Below, piece after piece: positions 35,791-49,800 of a stretch of DNA of 64,000 bases. The translations under genes and the position numbers were made by a program. Within the stretch, counting starts at the first letter, position 1; each line of letters starts with the position of its first letter. Origin of the DNA: Anarhynchus alexandrinus (Eukaryota > Chordata > Aves > Charadriiformes > Charadriidae); contig VUYV01000011.1 of assembly GCA_008711295.1 (NCBI GenBank), positions 248,001 through 312,000 on the forward strand, in the 5' to 3' direction. A model generated the notes under the pieces. It had not been told where the DNA came from. It made no database searches and saw nothing but the letters and a program-made list of their open reading frames with translations.

Positions 35791-38700
35791 TCCTGTTTTT
35801 CTACCCAAAAGCAATTATTTGTGCTTAAGTTGGCTGTCTTCTAATGGTAACCATCTCTAGAGTATACAAAAAATTTAGCACCATGTTTATGCAGTTCCTA
35901 AGGTCCCATAAGAAGCTTTTCTTTGTATTTCTTTGTTTTTCTTTTTGAGACCTGCTGTGAAAAGCTCATTGTTTTACTGTTATTAGTTCAATAAGCTTCA
36001 GACAGGAACACTGAGCCCAATGGCAAAAGTTAAATACCCCTACAGTGAACAACTTCATGGAAGATTTTAATCTCTAAAGTAAAATGCCTCTACTGCTTTG
36101 CCCAGAATGACAGATTCTGCAAACATAAATTTTATAAAAAGTTTTTTTCCACTCAGTGGTGAGCTTTTGGTCCTTATGGCTGTCTCTAGGTCAAAATTAG
36201 ATGGAAGAGAAAACTTTTCTAAGCTTGGCATGAGAAATGTTGTGTCCCAAGTTACTGAGAAATATTAATGAGTGTACTAATGGATAGAATAAGGAGCTTT
36301 AATGACTTACATCCAGCTGGCTGGAGCCTTACAATCTATGAAGGACTGAAGGAAGGCTCCCAGAGGGTCTCATGATGTGCTGAGTCTCAAATAAATCCTT
36401 GGATGTGTTTCCTGGGAGTGCTCACAGACTTAGTAGTTTCAGGCACCAATTCAAGGAGATTGTCTTATTCACTGTCTGCCACTGCCACATATTCGAAAGT
36501 GTTCAGCACCCAGCAACTAAAACAAGGGGAACTCCCAATTCCTAACAATTTTGCAATATGCTTAACTTCAAGCATTTAAGGATTTAAAATCCTTGGCTTA
36601 GACCATATTTTTAACTGCTTTCCATAGTGTGTTTGACCGTTTACTGAACTGGGTTATACAGTCCTAAACCCTGTACATTACACCACATAACCGAGTAAAA
36701 TCCAGGCTCTTACTATTCCAACTAGGAAGGGATGCTAGGTTGATTTGGTATCCACAAGCAGCTTTATCACATAAACTGTATTTTGTGTCCGGTTAAAGTT
36801 AATTTCAGTTTTAGTTGCTTTGTAGATCTCAAATAAGATAAACAGTTGTCCTTATTTGTTATTGACTTCTTTAATTTTATTGCCCTCTGGCAGTAAATGC
36901 ATCTGCTTAACCACAACACAAAAGAAAGTTGCCAGAAGTTTCTTCAAAGCCCTAAGGACTTAAACAACTCCAAAAGAGACCAAGTCCAGTGGACAGAGGA
37001 AGGCCCTAAAGAAACAGTTGTTACTATTGTGGGGGGTGATTCCAGCCATTGCTGGTTTTTTTACAAATAACGCTGTATGAAGACTCAAAGTTTCACCCCA
37101 AATGAGTCATGATACTGCCACAGACCTGCCATTGCATTTTACATACAAAACACACTTTAATTATTTTTACTTGTAATATTCTGCCACACAATGCAAGATG
37201 ACATCATTGCATGAAGTCTCCCAGGTTCTTAATATTGGATAAATGTTATCTTGGGAAAGTATTAGCTGCTGATCCCCTGAGGCAGTCTGGACAGAGGAGC
37301 AGCAGTGAGCAGCAGAAAGCCCTGTTCTCTCTCCGTTACCTGCTCCAAGCAAAGGCCAAATGGCTCCCGGAGAAAGGAATACTGCTGAGCCAAGATTACC
37401 CTGAGCGTTGCTGCAGCCACCTCTGCCACAGGACTACCATTCATGCATCACCAGAAGCCTACAGACATCCTGTCTCCAAGGCATACCTCACAGCAGGGCT
37501 GAGTGTGGCCACCAGAACATGACACTGGCTTAGGACATCACCATGGTGTGAGAACACCTTCTGCAGTACTCCTCCAAGTAGCTTCTCATGTACTGGATGT
37601 GAAAACACAGTGAGTATTAAGAGACATAAAAGCCTTAGATGTGCCTTAGCTCCTTTTTCCTCTCCATTTGTGCTGCTTGCCTGCAGCCCATTCGTGCCAG
37701 AAGGATATCTTGGTGGCTGGTGACTGCAGTCTGCTGTGAGGTCCAGGTGCCTCAGCATGGTGGCAGAATATTTAAATGCCCCATTGCACACAAAGCCCAT
37801 ACCCCAATGCAGCAAGAAAAGTTTCATAGTTCAGCCTTCTTATCCTTTTTGTAAAGGTTTTTTGCAAAATCAGAACAGGGCCTAAGATATTCAACAGTTT
37901 GTGTCCTTAAATCAGGTCAGGCCTCATCCTCTCTCAGGTTGCTTATCTCACTGGCTCTCTGTTATTATCTTTCTTTTTTTTTTCTCTTGCCTTAGACCTT
38001 GACACTTCCTGCCCTTACATGGTATTAAATACAGTGCACACAACCAGGGAATAGAGGTGGTTAGTGATTTCAACCTCTCTGCAATGCAGCGTGGGTTACA
38101 GCACTCGCAGCCCAGCCACCCACCCGGCGGGTGAGCAGGGACACGTCCCTCCCACTCTCGTCCCTGCCAGCACAACAGCAGCTCAGACTTCACAGAGCAG
38201 AACTGATCGCAGCCTGTCAAGTGTCTCAAGAGGGCCCCAGCAAGCCAGCCCATGGAGAGAGGGACCTCTGCTGCAACACCACGTGTTCGTGACACACCTC
38301 GACGCAACAGCTGGCCGAAATGGCCACCTGTCACTGGACATCCTCAGGTGGCTGTGCCATGCTCTCACCACCCTACATGGGCAGGACAGTGTGATCACCA
38401 GCTGAGGAAACCTGAGGAGCTTTACAGCCACTGGCCCTAGTCTTGACATCCTCTTCATAACTTTTGAGCTTGAATATTTTTAAATCATGCTGTCTTTTCT
38501 AAGTGTTGTGACCATTTATCTTCAGCAAAGATAGGCACATTCTGTTAGGTTGTTGATCAGGTTGTTGATCTTCACAAGGTGAACTGAATGGAGGGCATCC
38601 CTTGACTTGCCTGCAGTGTCCGTGTTCTCCAGATGGGCTCTTCATTTCTTTGCTAGGCAAGCAGACCCACAGAGTCCCGCAGCGGCTCCCTCCTTCCCTG

Positions 38701-40346
38701 CCTCAGTTTCCACCACAGCACTGGCACTGCACCATTCTGCCACATGCAGGAGTTACGGCCCTTACCTGGTCATCCATTGGAGGTGCAACACCAGGGTGCA
38801 GTGAGCAGCGATGTTACTCCAACCATCCACAGGTGTCAAGGACCAGAGATCTGCTGCGAGATCCCTGAAACCTCCAGCAAAGAGGAATGTGTGCCCTTGA
38901 GGGCCACTGATTCCCAAGCTACCTAGATGCCTTAATCTTTCTCTGTCCTTATCTCTAAAATAGTGGGTAATGGCAGTTCATTGCTTCCCAGGGTTCCTGT
39001 GAGCACAAATAGATTAAAGACCACAAAGTGTGCCACTACCATTGGGTTATGGAGACAAGGACCTTCCTTACAGCAAGAGGCACAAGCCCATCTTCTTTAG
39101 ATCTAGAGCAGGGTCCAGCATTACAGCAGAGAAGGAGGAGTCACATTTTACATTTTTGAGGATATTTTCATGTTTCATCTTAGCAATTTGAACCCCTGAT
39201 GTTCACCACCACAAAGAAGGATGTCTTGAGTTCCTACAAGAAAGTACTCCTGATAGGATACTTGGAGGTAGAAAGCCAGGTAGTCCCAAATGTGTTCTTG
39301 CAGCAAGTGGCAAGAAACAAATTACACAGCTGAAAGGAAACCAAGATAATCTTTATGTGGTTTAAAGGATCAGAAGTCTGGCGCCGACTGCCAGAGAATA
39401 GTACAATCAATGGCACCATTGGCCTATCAAAATGGAGAGATGATTTTCATAATGCTGCATAATGATAAAAGACTGGCTGATTGCTGGATTTGTCACCATT
39501 TGTGGTTTCTTATATTGAAGAACATAAGAAATGCCTCAACATTTTCAGCAGCAGCATTCCAGGTCGTAGCAGACAACAACTGAGCTCATTATGAGGAAGG
39601 TCTAGAAAAAAAAAAAATTGTCCCCTCCCAGCATGCCATGACTTTTCTCAATCAGGAGTTCTTGTGTCATGAAGTAGGAGGAAGAAGCAAATTTTGGTCC
39701 CACAGGTCTTACTGCTGTCTAGTCCCCTTGTGTCCCTCGGGCAGCCTGAGTCTGCAGTTCTGTTACAAGGTCAAGCCAGCCCTCAATCATACTCCACAGC
39801 TTTCCTAAAGCAGTTTCTGTAGCAAAATAAAGACATCATTCACTATGGGAAGCTGCCAGCATGCAGCCATTATTGCAGGTTTGCTGCAATTTCAGCACCT
39901 GGCTTGCTTTTCGATTCCTAGAGACCAGAGTTTCACAGCCTCTTGGAGGGTCAGTGGAAAGATCAAACACGTGATTTCCCCTGTTCCTGCTCCATATCTA
40001 CCAGGAGACCAGATGACGTCCCCCAGATAACCTCTCCCTCTTTTTTTTTTTTTTTAACCCCATGGCTCCTCTGAAATCCACACATGCTGGAGAATGAGTT
40101 CTCGGTTAAATTTTCAATTGCAGTTGAAATCTCTCAGTGTCTTCCTCCAAAACCCTGAGGTATCTGATGCTATTTACCAACAAAGAACCAACTCTGAAGG
40201 CTTGTACTGAAGTGAAAATCTCTTGAATTATTCTCTATTGCCAAAGATGAGACATTTAATATTTTCCTTTTCTCCCTAGGGACAGTAAAGATGAGGAAAC
40301 AGTGACATGTACAATGAAAACAAAAAACCCAGCAGAATATACTTAC
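35791..40346. other. non-genic sequence, no recognised gene
   Basis: Unique sequence with a 12-base perfect tandem (AGGTTGTTGATC twice, 38547-38570) and a 15-base poly-T at 40041-40055. On the minus strand, 37487-37592 has an acceptor-like and a donor-like edge around an open frame, but its phase does not fit the neighbouring candidate at 40347. The 38.1-38.4 kb stretch is GC-richer with overlapping chance ORFs on both strands. Confidence 0.5.
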
Positions 40347-40438
40347 CTCCATGAGGTGGAATCTGTTTGGGTTTTTCAGATCTGCACAGTGAAGACTGGT
40401 GGGATCATCAACCATGACTGAGCTTCTACATGCACACA
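40347..40438 (-). other. candidate exon, 92 bases, minus strand, unrecognised
   Basis: On the minus strand a good acceptor (CGTTATTATTTGTACAG) precedes 92 bases ending at a full-consensus donor (GGAG|GTAAGTAT). One frame is open, beginning two bases in: CACRSSVMVDDPTSLHC and then ADLKNPNRFHLME. I do not recognise the peptide. Candidate segments on the same strand at 37487-37592 and 43628-43883 do not join it in compatible phase, which argues against a coding gene. A lncRNA exon or pseudo-exon fits as well. Confidence 0.2.
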
Positions 40439-43400
40439 CTGTACAAATAATAACGAATGCAGAAAGACTGGAGCTGCTCGTTGTCCAACACATCTCCCTG
40501 ACTGCAATTTAAGGACTGAGGATATGACTCACCCTGCTTAGGCTCTGCTCCATTTCATTTTAATGTTGCATAGTGGGTTTTGCTCTATCTGGACTCAATT
40601 TCTGATGTTACAAATATGTCTCCAGCAGAGATCACCCTCCTGCTTTACTCCATGTTTGTGATATTTTACCAGGCATAATGTAGGCAATGTAGAAAACCTG
40701 GGATTTAAGTCATTTCACGAGTAGCATTGCTACACCATCGAAGCACTCTAAAGTGACTTTTGCCCATACCAGAAAGCTAACATGGCTCTAAGCCTCCGGC
40801 ATATCAGCTTAAAAGCATTTCCTGTGGTCTCCTCATTTCTTTTGAGAATATCCTGTAAGTGATGTACAACCAAGGAACAAATACAATTTCTCAGAGTGCT
40901 TAGTTTTCACTTTGGCACAATCTGTAGTTGCTATGTTCCAAAAACCTCATGGGAATTGAATTATCCCAAGTCCTACTGTCCTGAACCCCTTCATCTGATT
41001 TAGCTGAAATTGGCTAATATACTCAGAAGTATAAGACATACACACACAGAGAATGAGACTGTACAAACTATACGGAACCAAGCAGCTGTAAGGTTTTAAA
41101 TGTAATCATGCAGATTGATATTTACATTAGCAGGAATTGTCAGTCCTACCTGTGATAGTCTTCTAAACCTGCCAAATGGTCTTCTGCACTGACTGTCTCT
41201 CAGCCACAGGCTTCAATCCTTTTTATTTTCTATCTTCTCTCTCTCTCTTTTTTTTTTTAATATGACTGGTCTGCGTCTTCCTGGGATTCCTTTTAGTGGC
41301 TAAGATTGTTATTGCCAAGACCCAATCAAAAATGCTAGGGAAGTCTCTTCTAGAATAACAGCATCTCCCTCTGTGCTTCCTGAGTGATGCTCAGCACTTG
41401 CCACAACCACCCCATTGTAAAATGTCCTGACACCCTGACTCGTGTGACGAATCAGTAAGCATGTCCTTCAGATCAGGGCACAATACAGGCTGAATGTGTT
41501 TATTCCAGCTCTTAATGCCATTAATTGTTGGAGTTTATTAGCATGAATCAACTTCATCCATCTCAACTCTGTCCAAAGTGTCACCTTCCATTGAAAGGTG
41601 CCTGTATTATCCCTGTAGGGCCCACCAGGAGACATCAAGTATGACACCAAGAGGGTAAAACAACCCACAAAAAATGCAATAAACTTTTGAAAGCTGCTGA
41701 TGAGGCTGGCAACTGTTTGGGGATGGGACTCTGAATCAATACTGGAAAAAACCTCTGCCAGTAATGGCCAGTTCCACCTTTCCCAGGCAGCCTGTCTTTT
41801 CCCATGGGTTCTCCCAGCTTTGGTTACACCTGGATATTACACAATGTAATATCTCCACCAGCATTAGTTCAGCTGACACCTTAGTCTTTTTTTTTTAAGA
41901 ATTTGCCAATCTAAAGTTGTTTACTACTCATTCAATTAGATGAATTCTACCATGGAACTAGAAAACAAATGGAGTCTTGTGCTTAATATCTCTGCAGTTC
42001 CCAGAAAGGGGGCAAGACAGAGAAAACACAATTTCACAAAGCAAAACTTCCCAGATTCCTTGCCCAATAAGCGTTTTTTCCTAGTAGCTAATAGAAAAAC
42101 TTTCATCTGATCTCCCATAATTGCATAGAATTGACCTAGGTCACCATAAATCCTGGACTCAGAGGAAACTGAACTTCTGACAAACCAGTCCAGATTTTAA
42201 CCCAAATAACACATATCTGGAGGTACCCTTTGGTCTTCATTTAAACACTATTGTCAGTCTTCATGAATTAAAGGGATAAAGTCATTAAATTGACTTTAAC
42301 AGTACTGAAGGCTTGAGGAACTGTGGGAGTTTAAATGATAGATGCTTTCGGTAAGAAGTACATCATTATCATTCATTTCATCAGCCACAGGAAAAATGAA
42401 AAATTTCATAGAAACCCAACAGAGATGATAGTTTAATGGTCTAGTAGGATGTGTACTACAAGAGACTGAAAACACAAGGATTAGTTAAACATGGAATGAT
42501 GAATACGACCTTGTCTTACTCGGGAAGATGCTGATGCCAAATGTAAATAAAAGCAAAGCAAGATATGCAGTGAATGATTTGGATTTGCTTCTCTGTATCC
42601 AGCAGTGGAAAGTAAAGCACAGTAGGGAATTTAGACAGTAAGGATTCTCTGATCCTTGCCTAAAACTCTTTTCTTCTCATGACAGTTTTGGATGCACAAA
42701 GATTAATGGCTAGTTTTGTGTTGTTTCTTCCTACTGTTTAATTTCAATAGTATAGTTATAGCATTTGTAATAAATCTAGCTATTGCTAAAGCAACTGAAA
42801 ATGCTTATCATAGGAAATTCAGATGCATTTATTTGTCTGACACATTTCAGGGTTTTTTGCAGGCAATCGCAGCTATCAAAATGGACATTTTGTAACTTTA
42901 ATATATAGGGAACACTTAGAATCAATGTGATACAATATCTCATCAAAGTAGAGGAAAAATATTTGGAGAACAGGAAAAATATTCAAAACTCAGCTCAGTT
43001 TCCCACCTCTCCTATAACTGTGACAAACATAATAGAGCACAACCCACATTTGTTTAAACAGAGACGCAAAAAAAAGATTTTTAACTTCAAGGAAGCTTAA
43101 GAGATGTACTAGAGATACTCCCAGGGAAAGAAAGCTTCAGAGGAGTTAATGCTCATTTATGTTAAACTCCACAAAATACCCAGCTTTACAGCTTTATTCA
43201 ATGCTTTTTCATCAGCAGAGAGTATAACTGAGAGTTAGATTCACAAATTTCAAAAAAACTATGACTGCCAAGTCCAAACTCTTCATAGCTCCATCCATAT
43301 CACATTCTTTAGCATACCCAATACTCTGGCTGAGTAACAGCTTTTTTCTTTTCTTTTTTTTCTTTTTTTTAAAGGAAGACCTTTAATCTTGGAAGATCTA

Positions 43401-46400
43401 AAGTGGAACAGTGAGATTAGCATCTCCAGTGACTGGACAGCTCTATTACCAGGTAAAATATATGCTAACACTAGAGAGGGAAAAGAATGGGATTTGTGCA
43501 TGGACAGAAATAAATGAATCGCTTGGATTCTGTCTGCCACTTCCCCATTGTCTTTTATGGTGATCTTCAGCATGGTATAGCATAAGGATTTGGCTATAGC
43601 TTCTGTCTTGGATGAATGTATTCTTACCAGTACTTGAAAACAACCCTCAAGTTCATAGCTATCCGAAACCATCCTGGGGATTTCAAAGGGAACGTCATCT
43701 GTGATATAGGATGCAACAGGGTGATTAGATTAGTAAAACATTCCCCATAAACCTGTAGAGGGTGATTTCTTCAGGGTGGCTGAGCACTACGTGGATAAAT
43801 ATCACCTTTACCTGTGATGTATTGAGGTCTTTTCCCTGGTAGGAGAAACCACCAATGAACAATCTGTCCATATCAGACCAGGGCTAAACAAGATAAAAGC
43901 TTCCAGAGAGAAGGATGAAGGCAGGGAGAAGTCAATCCACTTACTGGCCTCTCTCATCAGTTAAAAGCATTGAGAATTAAGAGCTGCCTTTAAGTGTCCT
44001 GACCTGGAAGAAAACTGTCTCAAAAGCAGAGGTTCCCCACTGCCATCCCCACAGTGTTTTTTCTAATAAGTTCTCTTCCCATCACAAGTACAATTAAATG
44101 TCCCCTGTTTTTCTCTTATTTAATTATTTATGAAAGAGTGAAGCGACAAGCAGGAAGGCTAGTGAGTGCAGAATCAGATTCAAAGTATTTTTAATATATG
44201 GGCACCAAGAATGTGAGCCTTTTTAGGAAGGTGGAAAGCAGAAGGAGATAACTTAGATCAATCTCGACATCCTAAGAAATCCTAATGGGAGAAAAAAAAA
44301 AAATCAGAAAGTTCATCAAGGAATATGCTCAGGTATCAAGAAAAAGTATTTTCTTGGGGGTCTAATGTCAGGGCACCAACTCAGCAGGGTTTTGATAGGT
44401 CTCTGAATCAAACAAGAGACATAATAATTGTCATTTGGGAGATGAGGGCTCTAAAGACCCTTGAATAGAAGCGATTAGATACTGACAGGAGATGCACACA
44501 GACACCCTGCCACAGCTCCAAGGCAGGGATATTTCCTAATCAAAACACCCAGAATAATGCCATAAACTAAGATATGTGAGGGAACAGAATGATAGGCAGC
44601 ACAGAGCTGAAGATTAATGATGAGTCTCTAACCACCTAATTGCAGCTGAATATCTGAATGCAGCAAATCACACCAAATATAGTGAATATCATCAAATGTA
44701 CTTCCTGGACCTTGACGTGCAGGGAAAATATCTCTCCAGAGCTGCTGTACATGCCCAGTTCCCAAATGAATCAAAGTCAAATGCCCATTTCATGCCACTG
44801 TCACTCAAGACCCAGTCAAAGATGCTGCCTATATGAGGGTAATTATTCACAGAGTAGCAAAGCCCGTTCACCTGAAATGCTCCCACACTGGGGGTTATTT
44901 GTGCGCTCACCACCATAGCTGATCCCTGGCAGAGGTCCGTGGCTGCAGTGTGATGCAGAATCAGAAGCTGCAATGTTGGCTTTTTCAGTATAAGTTTTTC
45001 TTTCCCTGCCTCTGCACTGTTTTCTCCAGCAGTCTGATCACTACCATGAATCCACCTCTCCACTTGTGCCACCAAACCACAAGGAACGAATGGTCCTGGA
45101 AATAACCTGACCTCTATAAATGCTGCCCCTTGTGCAGGAGGAGTGAATGGCAGTATTGACATTGCTCTGGGGAGAAAGCAAAGCCCACACATTCTGACTG
45201 CTGAGCCATACACACTGTAACAAATTAAACTTGACATGGGCTCCTATAAACCCAGCCTGCAGGGCATCCTCAGGGCATCCGGCTGGGCAATGGAAGCGCT
45301 GGATGCAGAGCTCTTCAGCAATATATGGCTTCCTGGGGACCTGGTAACCCACCTGGAGAAGGAGGAAGGCAGAGCAGGTGCTGTACAGTCAGTGTACATG
45401 CACATATCCATTCCTTGGGGTCAATACAGAAGTTTTAAGCACATGCTCCTTGTCCTGTGGAAAGTCCATGGCTGTCTGGATGCAAACACCTATCACGGCT
45501 TGAAGGAAGACTGCATCAGCTCCTGGTGTCTCTGGAGATAAAGACACCTTTACAGTCTTTGGCCTAAAGGAAAAAAAAATGTGGGATGGGATGGGATTGC
45601 TGCTGCTATCCTCTCCAAAAAAAAAAAAAAAGAAGGAACTATTGCACAATTCAAAGAGTATCAGGAGGGTCACAGGCAGCTTTGTCTCCAGGGCAGCCCT
45701 TGGCTTTGGGAACAAAACTGCCTAAAAACCATAATTTTATTGCCATAGTTTGCAGTACAGTGGTGAATGCTAAATGATGCCTCTTCACATTCAGGTGCTG
45801 AGAGAGTGCTCTAGGTACAGTACCTGTCTGTGCCTTTCTAGGGACCTAAGAAAAATAGATGTATTGGCAGCTACTTCTTTTAGTGCAAATCTTCTCATTT
45901 GTGTTTCCCTGATCTTCAAAGCATCTTAGAGCCATGCAATGGTTAGATTTAGCCTAGAGGTATTCTATATAGATCAGGTAGACTCCTTAGGTGCTTCAAC
46001 ACAGTCTGTCTTGGGCTCAGATCTTCAACTAAGCCTTATCGCACCCTGGATGATCCAGGGAATATTATATTCTAGTTCACAATGCACATTTAAGGAGACT
46101 GTTGGCAATAATCCTTGCTCTGACCCATGTGCTACAAGGTAGCCCAAATTATTGAAGAGCTATAGCCCCTCTCTTATAAAAACCAAGAAACATTGAATTC
46201 CTCCCAGTTCCTCCCAGTTGACTGTTGTCAGTTCTTTAGACCACCCTCAGAAATGTTACCGCAAGACTAATATATACAGACGCAGTGATTGTATTTGCTA
46301 CTGCACCATTTTATGAGTGTGTACCGCAGAGCCTAACTTCATGGCAAGAAGATTTATGGTGTAATTACTTTAGTATATTATTGTACAATTTGCAACTAAT

Positions 46401-46729
46401 GGAAAAGAAATTTACTGGCTACACTTCAGCTGTCAGAAAGTCTGTCTGCAGAATGTTATGAGAGTGGAAGGAATATGTGCTTCTCTCCGTGAGTGGGAAT
46501 GTTAAATGACAGGCATCACTTAACCTGATCAAACATTTTAAACTTGATCAGCTACCCATATCATAATAAGTAAAGTTTCCTGCAAAGAAAATTAATTATG
46601 CCTCATAAAGAAAACAGAAGCATTTGATCTTAAGAAGCAAATAAAAAACTGCCCTGCACACCCACTCTCAGGAGAGTCAAGCCCAGTCAATCATTTTTCT
46701 AGCCAAGTGTAAGAATTAAGAATTCCACA
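40439..46729. other. non-genic sequence, no recognised gene
   Basis: AT-rich unique sequence. It includes the longest open stretch of the window, 181 codons at 44692-45237 on the minus strand, with no domain I recognise. A minus-strand pair of splice-bounded open segments lies at 43812-43883 and 43628-43698 (113-base gap, phase 0 join). A 15-base poly-A lies at 45617-45631 and a short CTCCCAGTT tandem at 46201-46220. Confidence 0.5.
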
Positions 46730-46870
46730 TCCTCTTTTAATTGCTTTAATTGGCAGTGTTTCCCAGTGGACTTTCATGTTTCACTTGGCCTTTTTCTCTC
46801 CAAGTTGAAAAAAACGCATCTGATTAATAATCATGTAATTGGATTTGCAGTTCAATGATTAACGTCTAAC
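46730..46870. promoter_or_regulatory. TAAT-rich block, speculative conserved noncoding element
   Basis: Within 140 bases there are several homeodomain-type cores: TTTTAATTGC, TTTAATTGGC, GATTAATAATCATG, GTAATTGG and GATTAACG. Density and spacing resemble developmental enhancers, but the whole region is AT-rich, so the count may be ordinary. No comparative evidence is available from sequence alone. Confidence 0.15.
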
Positions 46871-49800
46871 ATCCAGCACTTAAGAAGAGCAAAAGCAGAG
46901 ACTTGTCTTCACTTTTGACATAAGACCTTTTTTGATGGAGAAAACTTCATTCATGTCAAATGTTTTGCAACTTACATTCCCCAGCAACATGCCAGATCAG
47001 TTCAAGTTAGATGCCTGGTAGTAAACATCCCTTTCATCAGAAGCAGAGAAATTAGAAGCATGAAATTGAATGGAGGAGGATGGAAGAGTTCAGTAACAGT
47101 TTTCAGGGGCCCTAATACTCAAATGACTTAATTTGGTAGAAACCCAAACTCAAGTCCCTTGGAAATCAAATTAAAGATTCTTGTTGCAGTGGAGATGAAA
47201 AAGCTGCTACAACCTGATGGGCATCTAAGCCTAAAGTGAGTTTAGCCTATATTAAATCACAGTGAATGTGAAAAATTTTTGTTTGATCCTTATATTTAGA
47301 AGGGACAGAGGGACTGAAGCAGAGCAGGCAGCTATGGCTGTATCTGTTCCTTTTCTCAGTTTCTACCCTTTGCTCACTATGTTTGGACAATCCTAGTTAA
47401 TAGCTCTGGACTCCTACCAGACTGCTGTTATATAAATGGTAATATAACATGTCCAAATCATAAAACTGCCCCTCACGCAAACAGAATTATATCTTTAAAA
47501 AAACATTAAAATTGCAAAAGTACCTTTGCTCCATATTGAAAATGCAATGAAACCAATGCAAACTTGGAATGACGATAAGTCAGGCTCCCATCCAGGACCA
47601 TTTACAAAGGGCAGGCCTCCATATCCTCTACTTCAGTCTTCTTCCTGGCCAATCTAAAGTAAATATGAGGATATTAGACAAATCTTGAAATAAGGCAGAC
47701 TATGGAGCCCCGTAACCAAGACCATATTAGAAGAAAACAGTGGCAAAGTTTTCAGTCCCAAATATCTCCAAAAAATCCTTCAAGTCCTTTAAATAGTCAG
47801 CTATCATCTCATCACATGTTCAGCTAATGGGAGCTGAAAACACTTAAGCACTACCATATTTTGAATTGAAGTATAATGGTGATGATCTGCTCTTTGATAA
47901 AGTCCTCACCTTACACAATAGAAAGATTTGCGTTGTGTTCAGCTAGATTTCAGGAAAGATCCTTCAAAAGGCAGTGAAGTGTTTACCTTGACTTCTTATT
48001 GCTTGTTCACCACTCTCCAAGTTTCTGATCTCTTCACATCCACGGCCTATCTAACAGGAATCCTCTATCCATGCCCTGATCTGACGGACACACCTACACA
48101 GGAACAGAGACAGTCCGAAAATACTCACTGCAGAATTCAGCCCCAAAAAATCCTGGGTAAAATAAATTAATATTAGGTAGTAACCATAACAATAATAATA
48201 GTAACAGTAACAATATGGGTTTTTATTGTCTCTGGGCACAATTTTGTGTATTCCTTTAGTATATCTTATAGACATATTTCATTGGGATATACATAGGCGA
48301 CTGTACTTCTACAACTTCTCGTCTCATCCCACTGTAAGTGAGTTCAATTTCATGGCATTTTTCTGGAGTAGGTTCATAACTCATACAGAAGAAGTCAAGG
48401 CATTCTGAAGCTACATTACGCTGCAAGCTGAGACGTGTAGACATTTCAGCATATTTCAGTTTGCACAGCACATTGCAGGCATGAGCGAGCCTGTGACCCG
48501 AGACAGTCCAAAACTGTGTAAAGGACAGCCTGTTCTCTCATGCTTGGTCCTATTCCCCTACAGCTGCAGGACTCCAGGGTGCCCAGAACATTGGCCTCCA
48601 AGGTCACATCTGCCAGCATACACCTCTCATCGCTACTCTACCAGAAACCAAAATAAATCATTTAACCTCTTCCTTGTCTGATTTTCCTTTACGTAAAAAA
48701 GGCAATGGTATTAGTGTTTCTTCCAGAATAATGAAAAATCTTCCACAAGAAATACTTTTTGTGGCAAAATGGAAAATATTCTGGAGAAAAGGAACTCTTG
48801 TTCTGTAAGTTTATTGCTGATTACATGAGCCTAGTGGCTGAGGCCTGAAACAAAAAAGCCAAATAATTTTCTAACTAATTACAGCATTAAAAGTGACTTA
48901 GGGAAGGGTATTTCCCATTATAAGTCCCCATGGCTCTATAAACTTAAATGTGATGAGCCTTGACTAATATATGAAATTCTTGGAAGAGGTTGGATTGTTA
49001 ATATGGGCACCAAGATAAGACCACACCGTTCAGCTTCCAGGTCTGTGAGACTATTATATACTGATTTTCTCTGAGTTAGCTTTCACCTAAGTATTTGTGT
49101 TGGGTTTAGGAGAGGGAGTGGATCTTCATGCTTCACTGAGCTAGAGGCGAAGAAATTATAAATGAAGTTAGACTGTCCTAAAGGGTTAATTTCTTTAAAA
49201 CTGCAGAGTGCTGTGAGGCAGCCTTTCATATGTGCAGTCTTCTCTGCTTCCTATGAATTTAAGTATGGCTCTTAAAAATAACATGAGTTTGGGGGTGAGT
49301 AGATCTAAATAATCTTGCCCTTCTGAAATTATTCACACATAAGTCCATTCCTGAGCATTACAGTAACAAGCACTGTGCAAAGATAGGGAATATCTATGTA
49401 TGGCATATTGACCTGAATGCCAAATACCTGAGCCTTCTACATTAACAAGCTAATAAGCACTATTATAGTAATTACCAAAGCTGACTTTGAAGGTCAGCCT
49501 ATAAAATGAGAGCCAGGAACACAATCACTGACGAAGTCTGCTGCTGTGCTAAACTTATTTTGTATTAAACCCCAGGTATCATTTTCTTTTGGTGTGGTTT
49601 GTAGGGTATGTCCAATGCCAAAAAGTTCTTCTTCCATGATGCAGAGCACTCCAGGTAGGCAGGGGTCTGCTTAGGCTGCAGAAATGGGGAGGCAAGCAAG
49701 AAGGAAGCTCTGTCCTTGGTTGTGGTCTTCATATTGATGTGGCTTCTCACCCAGGTATCTGGGGTACACCATGGTCTCCCCATTTGCCCACACCTATTGT

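Noticed and set aside
37487..37592. Minus-strand splice-bounded open segment considered as part of a multi-exon gene spanning 33-45 kb
   Set aside because: Its phase does not match the other candidate exons (40347-40438, 43628-43883), so no continuous coding transcript can be assembled from them.
39370..39395. TCTGGCGCCGACTGCC-like sequence as a retroviral primer-binding site
   Set aside because: Only a partial resemblance, with no LTR-like sequence or coding remnants nearby.
44692..45237. Longest open stretch, 181 codons on the minus strand, with a short part vaguely like a PKD-type fold
   Set aside because: No conserved motif survives inspection. It overlaps other open stretches on both strands and no clear splice frame links it to neighbours, so a chance ORF is the simpler reading.
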